From assembly GCA_002428365.1 (NCBI GenBank), contig DIVW01000045.1, positions 1,049-46,319 of the forward strand: a DNA stretch of 45,271 nt, given 5' to 3'. Positions 1-8,943 of this stretch are shown here, piece after piece. The translations under genes and the position numbers were made by a program. The notes beneath the pieces are model-generated. The model ran no database searches and was not told the origin of the DNA. It worked only from the letters and a program-made list of their open reading frames with translations. Within the stretch, counting starts at the first letter, position 1, and each line of letters opens with the position of its first letter. Source of the stretch: Propionibacteriaceae bacterium UBA6122. Lineage in GTDB: Bacteria > Actinomycetota > Actinomycetes > Propionibacteriales > Propionibacteriaceae.

Positions 1-473
1 CCGCCGGAGAACTCGTGCGGGTACTGATCCACTCGGCGCTGCGGGCTAGGAATACCCACCCGGCCCAGCATGTCGATCACCTTGGTGCGGGCGTTGGCCT
101 TGGAGACCTTTTCGTGCACCATGATCGCCTCGGCCAACTGCTGACCGATCGTGTAGTACGGGTGCATGGCCGAGAGCGGGTCTTGGAAGATCATCGCCAT
201 CTTGCGGCCGCGCAAGCCGCGCAACTCTTCGTCGCTGACGTTGATCAGGTCTTGGTCGTCGAGCCAGATCTCACCACTCACCTGAGCCCGGGAGCCGCGG
301 TGCAGGCCCATGATGGCCAGCGAGGTCACCGACTTGCCGGAGCCGGATTCACCCACTATGCCCAGCGTCTTGCCCTTCTCCAGGTCGAAGGTGAGTCCGT
401 CCACCGCCTTCACCACACCGTCGTCGGTGGGGAAGTGCACCTTCAGGTCGTTCACTCGCAAGAACTTGTCCAT
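1..473 (-). CDS. oligopeptide/dipeptide ABC transporter ATP-binding protein, partial (3' end outside window)
   Basis: This is the cytoplasmic ATPase of an Opp/Dpp-type peptide importer. The visible N-terminal 157 residues begin MDKFLRVNDLKVHFPT and carry the Walker A motif GESGSGKS, a Q-loop region FQDPLSAMHP, and the beginning of the ABC signature (FSGG), where the window ends. FQDPxxxxxP is typical of OppD/DppD. The ATG at 473 overlaps the stop of the upstream permease gene by one base (TGATG), so translation is probably coupled. It is the fourth visible gene of a minus-strand operon (permease C, binding protein, permease B, ATPase). An OppF-like second ATPase may follow outside the window. 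The substrate cannot be told from the sequence. Confidence 0.93.
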   Translation of the reverse strand, partial: MDKFLRVNDLKVHFPTDDGVVKAVDGLTFDLEKGKTLGIVGESGSGKSVTSLAIMGLHRGSRAQVSGEIWLDDQDLINVSDEELRGLRGRKMAMIFQDPLSAMHPYYTIGQQLAEAIMVHEKVSKANARTKVIDMLGRVGIPSPQRRVDQYPHEFSG

Positions 474-1486
474 CAGCCGACCGTCACTCTCGGGTCAATC
501 AGGCCGTAGGTGATGTCAACCAGCATGTTGGCGATCACGATGAAGGCCGAAACGATCATCACCATCGCCACGATCGTGGGCAGGTCCATATTGGTGACCG
601 AATGGACGGCCAGGTAGCCCAGGCCATGCAGGGAGAACACGCTCTCGGTGATGATGGCACCGCCAAGTAGGCCGCCGAGGTCGAGGCCAGCCGCGGTGAC
701 AATCGGTGTCATCGCGGCTCGCAAGCCGTGCCGGAAGACCACCGTTCGGTTGGTCGCGCCCTTGGCCCTGGCGGTGCGGATGTAGTCCTCACTCATGGTT
801 TCGATCATGTAGGCCCGAGTCAGGCGCACGTAGCTGGCGGCGAAGAAGAGCGCCAAGGTGATCCACGGCAGGATCAGGTTCTGAGCCCAGCGCCACGGAT
901 TCTCCAGGAACGGCACGTAGTTCGGGATGGGTACCAGGCCCCACTGAATCGCGACGAAGTAGAGCAGGGTGAGCCCGACGAAGAAGGTGGGTAGCGAGAA
1001 GCCGACCAGGGCGGCACCGACGATGGTGCGGTCCTGCCATTTGCCCTTGTTCAGGGCGGCGATGATGCCTCCGCCGACGCCGATGATCATCCAAATGGTG
1101 AAGGCGCCGATGGCTATCGAAAGCGAAATCGGCCAGGCCTCGGCGACCATGGAGTTGATGGGGCGGTGCTGGGTGGTGGAGTAGCCCAGGCAGGGTGCCG
1201 GGCAATGCACGACCTGGTCGGGGAAGTCTTTGCGGAGTTGCTCGTTGTCGGGGAAATCACGACCAACGAACAGCCCAGCCACGAACTTGCCGTACTGGAC
1301 GTAGACCGGCTGGTCGAAACCAAGTGCCTTGCGGTTGCCCTCGAGGATGGTCGGGGTGCAGTTCTTGCCGCAGGTGTAGTGGGCCGGATCAAGCGGTGCG
1401 GCAAAGAACATAACGAAGGTGGTGGCGGTGATCAGGAACAGCATCACCACGACCGAGAGCAGCCGCCTGAGGATGTAGTAGAACAC
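473..1486 (-). CDS. peptide ABC transporter permease, OppB/DppB type
   Basis: A 337-residue inner-membrane permease. It opens MFYYILRRLLSVVVMLFLIT, the typical N-terminal first helix of DppB/OppB proteins. The C-terminal half holds the BPD_transp_1 domain with the cytoplasmic EAA-type loop around YIRTARAKGATNRTVVFRHG, which docks on the ATPase. The periplasmic segment between helices 1 and 2 is long (about residues 30-120) and contains several cysteines (CGKNC, CPAPC), more than most DppB proteins have. The start is GTG at 1486 with AAGGAG four bases upstream. It follows the binding-protein gene after a perfect hairpin (1501-1538) and overlaps the next ATPase gene by one base. Confidence 0.92.
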   Translation of the reverse strand: MFYYILRRLLSVVVMLFLITATTFVMFFAAPLDPAHYTCGKNCTPTILEGNRKALGFDQPVYVQYGKFVAGLFVGRDFPDNEQLRKDFPDQVVHCPAPCLGYSTTQHRPINSMVAEAWPISLSIAIGAFTIWMIIGVGGGIIAALNKGKWQDRTIVGAALVGFSLPTFFVGLTLLYFVAIQWGLVPIPNYVPFLENPWRWAQNLILPWITLALFFAASYVRLTRAYMIETMSEDYIRTARAKGATNRTVVFRHGLRAAMTPIVTAAGLDLGGLLGGAIITESVFSLHGLGYLAVHSVTNMDLPTIVAMVMIVSAFIVIANMLVDITYGLIDPRVTVG

Positions 1487-1500
1487 GAATCTCCTTGAAG

Positions 1501-1538
1501 GGAGCTGGGGGCAGGCAAGTAAACCTGCCCCCAGCTCC
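1501..1538 (-). promoter_or_regulatory. intercistronic hairpin between binding-protein and permease genes
   Basis: A perfect 15-bp inverted repeat (GGAGCTGGGGGCAGG at 1501-1515, its complement at 1524-1538) encloses an 8-base loop. It lies just after the binding-protein stop and a few bases before the permease RBS. No T-run follows in the direction of transcription, so a full rho-independent stop is unlikely. Such hairpins in importer operons often stabilise the upstream binding-protein mRNA or attenuate read-through. That role is inferred. Confidence 0.7.
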
Positions 1539-1543
1539 TTTGC

Positions 1544-3268
1544 TCAGTGCTTGACGCTGATGTTGGCCAGGTCGTAGTAGCCGGTGAACGTGGTGTTCAC
1601 GACGGCGCCTTGCACGTTGCTGCCATGGGCGAACAGGAACTGATCATTGATCAGCGGGATGACGCCGAAGTACTTGGTGACCACCTCGGTGTCGAGGGTG
1701 CCCCAGGCCTTCTCACGCTCAGCCTGATCGGTGATGGCGTAGGCCTTGTCGATGCCGGCGTTGAACTCGGCATTGTCAAAGTAGCCGTAGTCCTGACCGG
1801 GACCACCGGAGCTGATCTGGCTGCGGGAATCCAGCAACTGCGGGATCACCGTGGAGGCCGACGGGTAGTCAGCACCCCAACCAGCCCAGTAGGCGTCGTA
1901 CTTGTTCGCCGAGGCCGGAGCCTGCAGCGTGCTGTAGTACTGCTCAGCCGGGATAGCGGTGAGCTGGGTGTCGAAGCCAGCAGCATCCCAACCGATCTTC
2001 AGACCAGCGAACACCTTGTCCATGGTGTCGTTCTTGCGGTAGGTCACGTTGATCTTCACCGGAAGGGTCAGACCCGAAGCCTCCAGCGCAGCCTTGGCCT
2101 TGGCCGTGTCACCCTTGTCGCCAGCGAGCAGCGGGGTGTTCGGGAAGGCGGGCAGGGCCGGGTTGATCAGCGAGTTGGTCGCCTTGACGACCTGATCGCC
2201 GCCAGCTGCGGTGACGTAGGCACTGCGATCGGTGGACAGAGCCAGAGCTTCGCGAGCCTTATCGTTGCTGAACACCTTGGACTTGAAGTTCGGCACCAGG
2301 TAGCGGGTGTAGGGCGAAGCCACGATCGAGTTGCGGCCGGTGGCGGCGCTGGCGACGTTAGCCAGTGCGGTAACCGGAGCCTGATCGAAGGTGACCGCAT
2401 TCTGGTCGTCGCCCTGGTTGGCGATGAGGCGCGCGTACAGGGTCTCCTGCGTCAGCGACTCGTCCCAGGTGATCTTGTCCGGGTAGGCCTTGCGAATGGT
2501 GTCGGTCTTGGCGTCCCACTGATCGTTGCGAACGAAGGTGCCGCCCTTGTTGACCGTCCACGCGCCGTCGAGCTTGTAGGGGCCGTTGGAGAAGATCGCG
2601 AAGTTCGACTTGTCGCCCTGATCCTTGTCGGCGCGGAAGGCGCCGAAAGCGGTCATGGTGAGCGCCATGTTGAAGTCGCCAGCAGGCTGAGCCATCTTGA
2701 AGGTGATGGTGTTGCCTTCACAGCTAACGGCCTTGTCGTAGAGGTCCTGACCGGTCTTCTTGTACGGGCCAGCGTAAGCCGAGGAGCCATCCTTGTTCTT
2801 CGCGATGTCGAGGAACTGGATGGCGTAGTTCGGGCCGCCAGTGATTACGTCGACCGCGTAGGTGCGGGAGATGCCGTACTTGAAGTCCTCGCAGGTGACG
2901 GCCTTGCCGTCTTCCCACTTCACGCCGTCCTTGATGGTGAACTTCCAGGTCTTGCCGTCGGCAGTGACCTGGCCGGTGTCGGTGGCGGCGTCAGCCACCA
3001 GCGCGGCGGCGTCGCCATCCTTGGCGACCGGGCCGAAGGTGGTCAGCGTGCGGGTGAAGAGGCGGTTGCCAGCCTCGATGTTCACCCCGACGTAGACCCG
3101 CTGCGGATCCCAGTGCTCGGTGGCAGTGCCCGACAGGATGCTCAGGGTGCCGCCAGCGGTGCCAGCCACGGAGCCGCCGGAAGGCGACGCAGTGCCCGCG
3201 CAGGCAGTGGCAACCAGTGCCAACGCCAACGTCGTCGCGACTCCCGCGACGATCTTGATTTGTTTCAT
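1544..3268 (-). CDS. peptide ABC transporter substrate-binding lipoprotein (SBP family 5)
   Basis: A 574-residue extracellular solute-binding protein of the Opp/Dpp/Nik family 5, expected to be lipid-anchored outside the membrane and to deliver peptides to the neighbouring permeases. The N-terminus MKQIKIVAGVATTLALAL is a short lysine-containing signal peptide ending in a lipobox-like ATAC with the anchor cysteine at residue 23. The body has the family hallmarks: DGVKWEDGKAVTCEDFKYG, and WGADYPSAST in the C-terminal lobe. The frame stays open upstream to 3361, but ATG 3268 is chosen because it has a good RBS (AAGGAG) and directly starts the signal peptide. The longer start would bury the signal sequence. 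It lies 46 bases after the permease C gene. Confidence 0.93.
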   Translation of the reverse strand: MKQIKIVAGVATTLALALVATACAGTASPSGGSVAGTAGGTLSILSGTATEHWDPQRVYVGVNIEAGNRLFTRTLTTFGPVAKDGDAAALVADAATDTGQVTADGKTWKFTIKDGVKWEDGKAVTCEDFKYGISRTYAVDVITGGPNYAIQFLDIAKNKDGSSAYAGPYKKTGQDLYDKAVSCEGNTITFKMAQPAGDFNMALTMTAFGAFRADKDQGDKSNFAIFSNGPYKLDGAWTVNKGGTFVRNDQWDAKTDTIRKAYPDKITWDESLTQETLYARLIANQGDDQNAVTFDQAPVTALANVASAATGRNSIVASPYTRYLVPNFKSKVFSNDKAREALALSTDRSAYVTAAGGDQVVKATNSLINPALPAFPNTPLLAGDKGDTAKAKAALEASGLTLPVKINVTYRKNDTMDKVFAGLKIGWDAAGFDTQLTAIPAEQYYSTLQAPASANKYDAYWAGWGADYPSASTVIPQLLDSRSQISSGGPGQDYGYFDNAEFNAGIDKAYAITDQAEREKAWGTLDTEVVTKYFGVIPLINDQFLFAHGSNVQGAVVNTTFTGYYDLANISVKH

Positions 3269-3314
3269 GCGCTCTCCTTGGTAGTGGATAGGTGCGGAGA
3301 ATCTTGGGTCCTGC

Positions 3315-4292
3315 TCATTGACGGTCCGCCTTTGGGTCAAGGGCGTCTCGCAGGCCGTCACCGAGCAGGTTGAAGGACAGAACCACTAGGAACAAGGTGG
3401 CTCCGGGGAAGACGAAGTAGGCCGGGTCGGCCCGGGCATAGTTCACCGAGTCGTTCAAGATCGAGCCGAACGACGGGGTGGGCGCCTGAATCCCGACGCC
3501 GAGGAAGCCGAGGGCGGCTTCAGTGGCGATGTTCTGCGGCATGATCAGCGTCGTGTACACCAGGATCGGTGCCCACAAATGCGGCAGCAGTTCGGTGAAG
3601 TAGATCCGGCGGCGATTTGCGCCCAGGGACTGGGCGGCCTCGACGAACTCGCGCTCCTTCAAGCTGAGCACCTGACCGCGGATGATGCGCGCGAAGTAGG
3701 GCCAGCCGAAGAAGCCCATCACCAAGATCATGAACACCATCGACGGAATGGTCCGATCGGTGTTCAAGGTGACCTGCAAGATGTCGATGACGATGGTCGA
3801 CAGGGCGATCAGCATCAGGGTCTGCGGAAAGCTCAGCACGAAATCGGTGATGCGCGAGAAGAACCAGTCGACGCGGCCGCCTGCAGTGCCGGAGATGATT
3901 CCGATGACGGTGCCCAGCACTACTGACAGCAGCACGGCCAGGGTAGCCACGGTGAGTGAGACAGTGAGGCCGGCGATCACTCGGGAGAAGATGTCACGAC
4001 CGGTGCCTGGCTCCACTCCCATCCAATGCTGGGGGGAGACGCCGCCGAACGGGCCGATTGGCAATGAACCCAGCCCGCCGACCAGGTTTGAGTTGAGACT
4101 GGTCGGATCGATCAGCCCGAGCACGTCCAGGACGGGGGCCAGCGCTGCGAGGATGAGAAAGAAGATGGCAGCGCCGAGCGCAACCATGGTGATCTTGTCG
4201 CGCTGGATGCGGGCCTTGGTGATCTGCCAGGGCGTGCGTCCAGCGATCGGGACCGCTCCGTCGCGGGCCTCGATAGCGATGGTGTCTGCCAT
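3315..4292 (-). CDS. peptide ABC transporter permease, OppC/DppC type
   Basis: A 325-residue inner-membrane permease, the partner of the OppB-like protein. An N-terminal cytoplasmic stretch (MADTIAIEARDGAVPIAGRT) precedes the first helix (about residues 35-55). The OppC_N region is followed by a BPD_transp_1 domain with the loop EFVEAAQSLGANRRRI that contacts the ATPases. The C-terminus FNLLGDGLRDALDPK is characteristic of DppC/OppC. ATG 4292 has GAGAGGAAG upstream. It is the first gene of the operon, which is less usual: the binding-protein gene or permease B commonly comes first. Confidence 0.93.
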   Translation of the reverse strand: MADTIAIEARDGAVPIAGRTPWQITKARIQRDKITMVALGAAIFFLILAALAPVLDVLGLIDPTSLNSNLVGGLGSLPIGPFGGVSPQHWMGVEPGTGRDIFSRVIAGLTVSLTVATLAVLLSVVLGTVIGIISGTAGGRVDWFFSRITDFVLSFPQTLMLIALSTIVIDILQVTLNTDRTIPSMVFMILVMGFFGWPYFARIIRGQVLSLKEREFVEAAQSLGANRRRIYFTELLPHLWAPILVYTTLIMPQNIATEAALGFLGVGIQAPTPSFGSILNDSVNYARADPAYFVFPGATLFLVVLSFNLLGDGLRDALDPKADRQ

Positions 4293-4357
4293 CCGGACTT
4301 CCTCTCGACCTCCGAGGACTTGGCCCGTGGCAAATACGCCCGGCCTTCCTCGGCAAG

Positions 4358-4436
4358 TGCGGCGTAATCTAGCACGCTGCCTGTTGAGGATAAACGCCTA
4401 GTGCGAGCGGCGTTGCAGCGTAATCAGAGCGTTATC
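4358..4436 (-). promoter_or_regulatory. candidate promoter of the peptide importer operon with repeated motif
   Basis: On the minus strand a TTTATC hexamer (4389-4394) stands 17 bases before TAGATT (4366-4371), a reasonable TANNNT -10, giving a start near 4358 and a leader of about 65 bases. The motif GCGTWATC (plus-strand reading) occurs three times: 4362-4369, 4418-4425 and 4429-4436. The first two share the longer form TGC(G/A)GCGTAATC. One copy overlaps the -10 and two lie upstream of the -35, as expected for a regulator binding region. No regulator gene is adjacent. Confidence 0.4.
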
Positions 4437-4574
4437 ATTCTGTGGTAGCTGTTGGCGTTGTTTTGGCGTTTCGGCGGCTGTTCGGGGTGACGATCTCAGG
4501 TTGCTCTCAGTGACCTAGGTGATGATCGAGGTGGCCCCGGTGCCCCCGCCGGGTCAGCCGAGGCAGGAGAACTG

Positions 4575-5849
4575 ATGTCCGTTCGTCGGATAGGGCTCGC
4601 TTTGACGGCGATAGCCCTTGTCGTGGCCGGTTCGTCGGTGTCAGCCCAGAGTCAGGCTGCGGCCCTGCCCGACCTCGAAGTGAAAGCCCACCGCGGTGGC
4701 TGGCTGGCCTACAACGCTCCCGAAGAGAGCCTCGCGGCGCTCACCGCAGCTGCCGAGGACGGCGTGGACTGGATCGAATTCGACGTGGTCTTCACCAGCG
4801 ATGGGGTGGCTGTCCTCCAGCACGGGGATTTGGTTGGTGGGGGTAGCAGCGGCAGTGCCAGTTGTACCCACGCCGGTGAGAAGATTCACGCGATGACCTG
4901 GGCGCAGGTGGCAGATGTGCAGTGCACCGACAAGGCCAGCGGCGTTACTAAACCCATCGCTCGGCTCGCTGAGGTGCTGACGATGTTGGCCAGCCATCCG
5001 GGCACCAAGGTCGATCTGGAGGTCAAGACCTACTCCGGGCAGAGCTTGCAGCAGAAGAAGCAGTGGATGGCCTGGACGCTAGGCCAGACCAGGGCGATCC
5101 ACTCGCGGATGAGTATTTCCAGCTTTGCCTGGCGCGAACTGGCTGGGGTGATCAACACCTGGGCGCCTAAGGCCTACTTCCTGGCTCTGGAGTACGCCCA
5201 CCTAGTCAGCCTGGGTAAGAACGCCGCCTACGCGAACATTCGCCAGGCCAAAAAGGTCGGTGCCGACGGTTTCGCCTACAACGTCAACAGCTCTGAGGTG
5301 GGGCACCTGAAGTTCATCCGCGCGATGGGCCTGGGCGTGCACCTCTACGACTTCGATACCGGCGGCCGGAAGTATTCCGAGCAGGTGAAGTTCGCCATCG
5401 CCAATGGTCAGCGGGTGCTCGGCGCGGACAACCCCCAGCACCTGCGCACCTTCATCGCCAGCCTCGGCGGGCAGTTGCCAGCCCCGCTACTGGTGGTCAC
5501 GGGACTCAAGACGAAGACGGTGCTGAGCACCACTTTGAAGTCGTCCAAGCGGCGCTACCCGCAGATCATGGGTTCGAAGGGCACCGTTCCCAACGCGGCC
5601 CAGAACCAACTCGACTCGGTGCGGTTGCGGGTGAAGATCACCGCCTCCCGCTCCGGTGGCCTGGTCGAGTTGGCACCACGCAACTCCCGAATCGGGGTGG
5701 ACGGGGTTCGGCTGAAGGTTCGTAAGGGCACTCACAGCTATGTGGTCTACGTCTCGGCCGGTGATCACGGGGACCTGCGGGTGCGCACCACCCGGACGGT
5801 GAAGCTGTCGATAGCGGTAACCGGCTATCGCACGGCGCGTTTCGCTTGA
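4575..5849 (+). CDS. secreted glycerophosphodiester phosphodiesterase family protein
   Basis: A 424-residue protein. It begins with a classical signal peptide (MSVRRIGLALTAIALVVAG, cleavage probably after the AQSQA region), so it should act outside the membrane. The GDPD TIM-barrel follows: AHRGG with the catalytic histidine and arginine, PEES, the metal-binding EFD (IEFDVVFTSDG), and LQHGD with the second catalytic histidine. The family hydrolyses glycerophosphodiesters to glycerol-3-phosphate and an alcohol. After about residue 300 there is an extra region rich in beta-type, basic sequence that is not part of the barrel and may be a wall- or ligand-binding module. The RBS AGGAG lies before ATG 4575. 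The gene diverges from the peptide importer and stands alone. Confidence 0.88.
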   Translation: MSVRRIGLALTAIALVVAGSSVSAQSQAAALPDLEVKAHRGGWLAYNAPEESLAALTAAAEDGVDWIEFDVVFTSDGVAVLQHGDLVGGGSSGSASCTHAGEKIHAMTWAQVADVQCTDKASGVTKPIARLAEVLTMLASHPGTKVDLEVKTYSGQSLQQKKQWMAWTLGQTRAIHSRMSISSFAWRELAGVINTWAPKAYFLALEYAHLVSLGKNAAYANIRQAKKVGADGFAYNVNSSEVGHLKFIRAMGLGVHLYDFDTGGRKYSEQVKFAIANGQRVLGADNPQHLRTFIASLGGQLPAPLLVVTGLKTKTVLSTTLKSSKRRYPQIMGSKGTVPNAAQNQLDSVRLRVKITASRSGGLVELAPRNSRIGVDGVRLKVRKGTHSYVVYVSAGDHGDLRVRTTRTVKLSIAVTGYRTARFA

Positions 5850-5916
5850 GCCGCCCGCGTCGGGTCGTCCGCAGTTGTCACTATGAGAATTGATGGCCAT
5901 GTTAGCGGTATCGGGC

Positions 5917-5929
5917 TAGGGTTTCTGTT

Positions 5930-5932
<3 letters not shown>
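5917..5932 (+). promoter_or_regulatory. candidate -10 box for a leaderless galactokinase transcript
   Basis: TAGGGT at 5917-5922 fits TANNNT and lies seven bases before the GTG start at 5930. There is no Shine-Dalgarno sequence between them (TTTCTGTT). In actinobacteria this spacing often means that transcription begins at the start codon itself. No good -35 is visible. The same TAGGGT-start arrangement recurs at 30393. Confidence 0.45.
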
Positions 5933-7075
<1,143 letters not shown>

Positions 7076-7084
7076 CAGTGCCGA

Positions 7085-8941
7085 TCAGGTGGAGGCGGAG
7101 TGTGGCAGGCCGTGAGTGTCTAGGGTGCCGTCGTCGTATTCCTCGGTGAGGCCGTGGGGGGTCTTTTCCCAACCGAAGGGGTCATAGGCCAGCTGGAAGG
7201 CGGCCCGCCAGGCGGCGATTGCGTGCAGTAGCCAGTAGATGGGCAGGAAGACGGCGAAGGCGGCGATCCGCCAGCTGTAGCGCTGCCAGGCCGCAAGCCC
7301 CGAGCTGATAACCATCAGCAGGTTCATCACGATCATGTTCACCAGGCCGAAGATGAGCAGCCACGTTGGCAGCCAGATCTGCACCAGCGGCCCAACCAGC
7401 CAGGCGGTCACGGTGAACCCCAACGCCAGCGGGTACAACATGAACGACAGCGGCGTGCCCAGAATCAGGCCGAACATGGTGATCGAGGCGCGTGGGCCGT
7501 TGCGCCGCACCCACCGGACGGGGTGGCGCAGGTTCACCGCCGCCGTGAGGATGTAGCCCTTGATCCAACGCGTCCGTTGCCGAATCCAGGGGCCGATCTT
7601 GGCGGTGGCCTCCTCCCAGGTGGTCGACTTCACCACGTCCACTCGGTAGCCCGAAGCGGCCAGCCGCATGCCCAAGTCGGCGTCCTCGGTCACGTTGTAC
7701 GGATCCCAGCCGCCGACTTCCACCAGGGCGCTGCGCAGGAAGTGGTTGGACGTGCCGCCCAGCGGGATCGGCGTATTGGCCGAATCCATGCCCGGCAGCA
7801 TCGAGTCGAACCACTGGGCGTATTCGATGGCGAACATCCGGGTGAGCACGTTGTAGTCAGCGTTGTAGTAGTTCAGTGAGGCCTGGACGCAAGCCAGCGG
7901 ACGGTCGGCGCTGCGCCGGGCCTGCACTTCGGCGTCGTGGCGGAAGCTGACCAGCACTCGCTTCAGTTGGTCCGGATCAGGACGGTCCTCGGCGTCGAAA
8001 ATCACCACGTACTTGCCGGTGGCGAACAACAGCCCGTAGTTGCAGGCCCGCGGTTTGGTGCGCGGCTCGCCTTCGGGCACGATCATCAACTTGATGTGGG
8101 CCGGCGGGTTCGTGGCCCGGGCCGCAGCGATCGTTTCGGCGTCGTCGGCCTCCAGCAGCACCAGCACCTCGAGCCGGTCGGTGGGGTAATCGAGCTGTTC
8201 GAAGTTGTGCAGAATCTGGCCGATCACGTTGGCCTCTTGGTAGACCGGAACCAAGATGGTGTACATCGGGAAATCAGTTTCCAGGTCGCCGTCCGGGGCG
8301 GTGGCGGCTGGGCCTGAGGGTCGGTCGTCCAACGCGCGCCGAAGGGAGGCCTGCTCGGTCTCGTCCCGCTCAGTCCGCAGTCGGCGCTGCTCGGCCGCCC
8401 GGAACTTGCGCTCCCGAGTGCTGCGTAGCGGACGAAAACCAGCGGCGAGCACTTTGAAGCCGACGTTGGCCAGGAAGATCACGTTGGCCAGGGTGACCAG
8501 CACCACGATGGTGAGGCGCCAGTCGAGGACCAAGCCGAGCGCCGAGGTGAGCACCGCCGCAGCTGGCAGCAGGCCCTGCCACCAGGTCAGCCCGGCTTTT
8601 GCCGAGAAGTCCGGATTGTCTAGGGCGAACCGCTCGGCCGCCTCATGGGCGAGTTCCTTGGGCAGCAGGCTCTGGGCGACCTCGGCCAGGTCTTCAGCAC
8701 TGGTGTAGCGGAAGTTGACCCGATCATGACCAAGGCGAGCAGTGACCTCGGCCCGCAATTCCCTGGTTACGGGTACGCAGGTGGCCACCCACAAGGTGCC
8801 GTAGTGCCAACGCCAGGGCAGCCAGCGCCGGAACAGATCATCAGCCAGGTGATCGGTGTGGAGCACCTTCGGGTCTGGTGGCTGGGCGATCAGATCTACC
8901 GGGTCAGTTTCGGTGAGGAAGTGCTGATCGATGGTGGTCAT
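7085..8941 (-). CDS. membrane-bound glycosyltransferase family 2
   Basis: A 618-residue processive-type GT2. After an N-terminal soluble region (about residues 1-125), two helices follow (about 130-175), then the catalytic domain: YTILVPVYQEANVIGQIL, the DAED metal site (VVIFDAEDRPDPDQL), NVTEDADLGMRLAASGY with the catalytic acid, and QRTRWIKGY corresponding to the QxxRW motif. Several C-terminal helices (about 485-580) complete the cellulose-synthase-like layout. The N-terminal region resembles the regulatory or adaptor region in front of some XagB-like bacterial GT2 enzymes; this is a judgement from pattern only. The product is probably a surface polysaccharide, with unknown sugar. It starts two bases after the upstream GT-C-like gene stops, so the two are co-translated. 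Confidence 0.88.
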   Translation of the reverse strand: MTTIDQHFLTETDPVDLIAQPPDPKVLHTDHLADDLFRRWLPWRWHYGTLWVATCVPVTRELRAEVTARLGHDRVNFRYTSAEDLAEVAQSLLPKELAHEAAERFALDNPDFSAKAGLTWWQGLLPAAAVLTSALGLVLDWRLTIVVLVTLANVIFLANVGFKVLAAGFRPLRSTRERKFRAAEQRRLRTERDETEQASLRRALDDRPSGPAATAPDGDLETDFPMYTILVPVYQEANVIGQILHNFEQLDYPTDRLEVLVLLEADDAETIAAARATNPPAHIKLMIVPEGEPRTKPRACNYGLLFATGKYVVIFDAEDRPDPDQLKRVLVSFRHDAEVQARRSADRPLACVQASLNYYNADYNVLTRMFAIEYAQWFDSMLPGMDSANTPIPLGGTSNHFLRSALVEVGGWDPYNVTEDADLGMRLAASGYRVDVVKSTTWEEATAKIGPWIRQRTRWIKGYILTAAVNLRHPVRWVRRNGPRASITMFGLILGTPLSFMLYPLALGFTVTAWLVGPLVQIWLPTWLLIFGLVNMIVMNLLMVISSGLAAWQRYSWRIAAFAVFLPIYWLLHAIAAWRAAFQLAYDPFGWEKTPHGLTEEYDDGTLDTHGLPHSAST

Positions 8942-8943
8942 CC

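Noticed and set aside
1547..3373. A 608-residue open frame on the plus strand
   Set aside because: It is fully antisense to the peptide-binding lipoprotein gene and has no recognisable domain; G+C-rich codon use keeps the opposite frame open.
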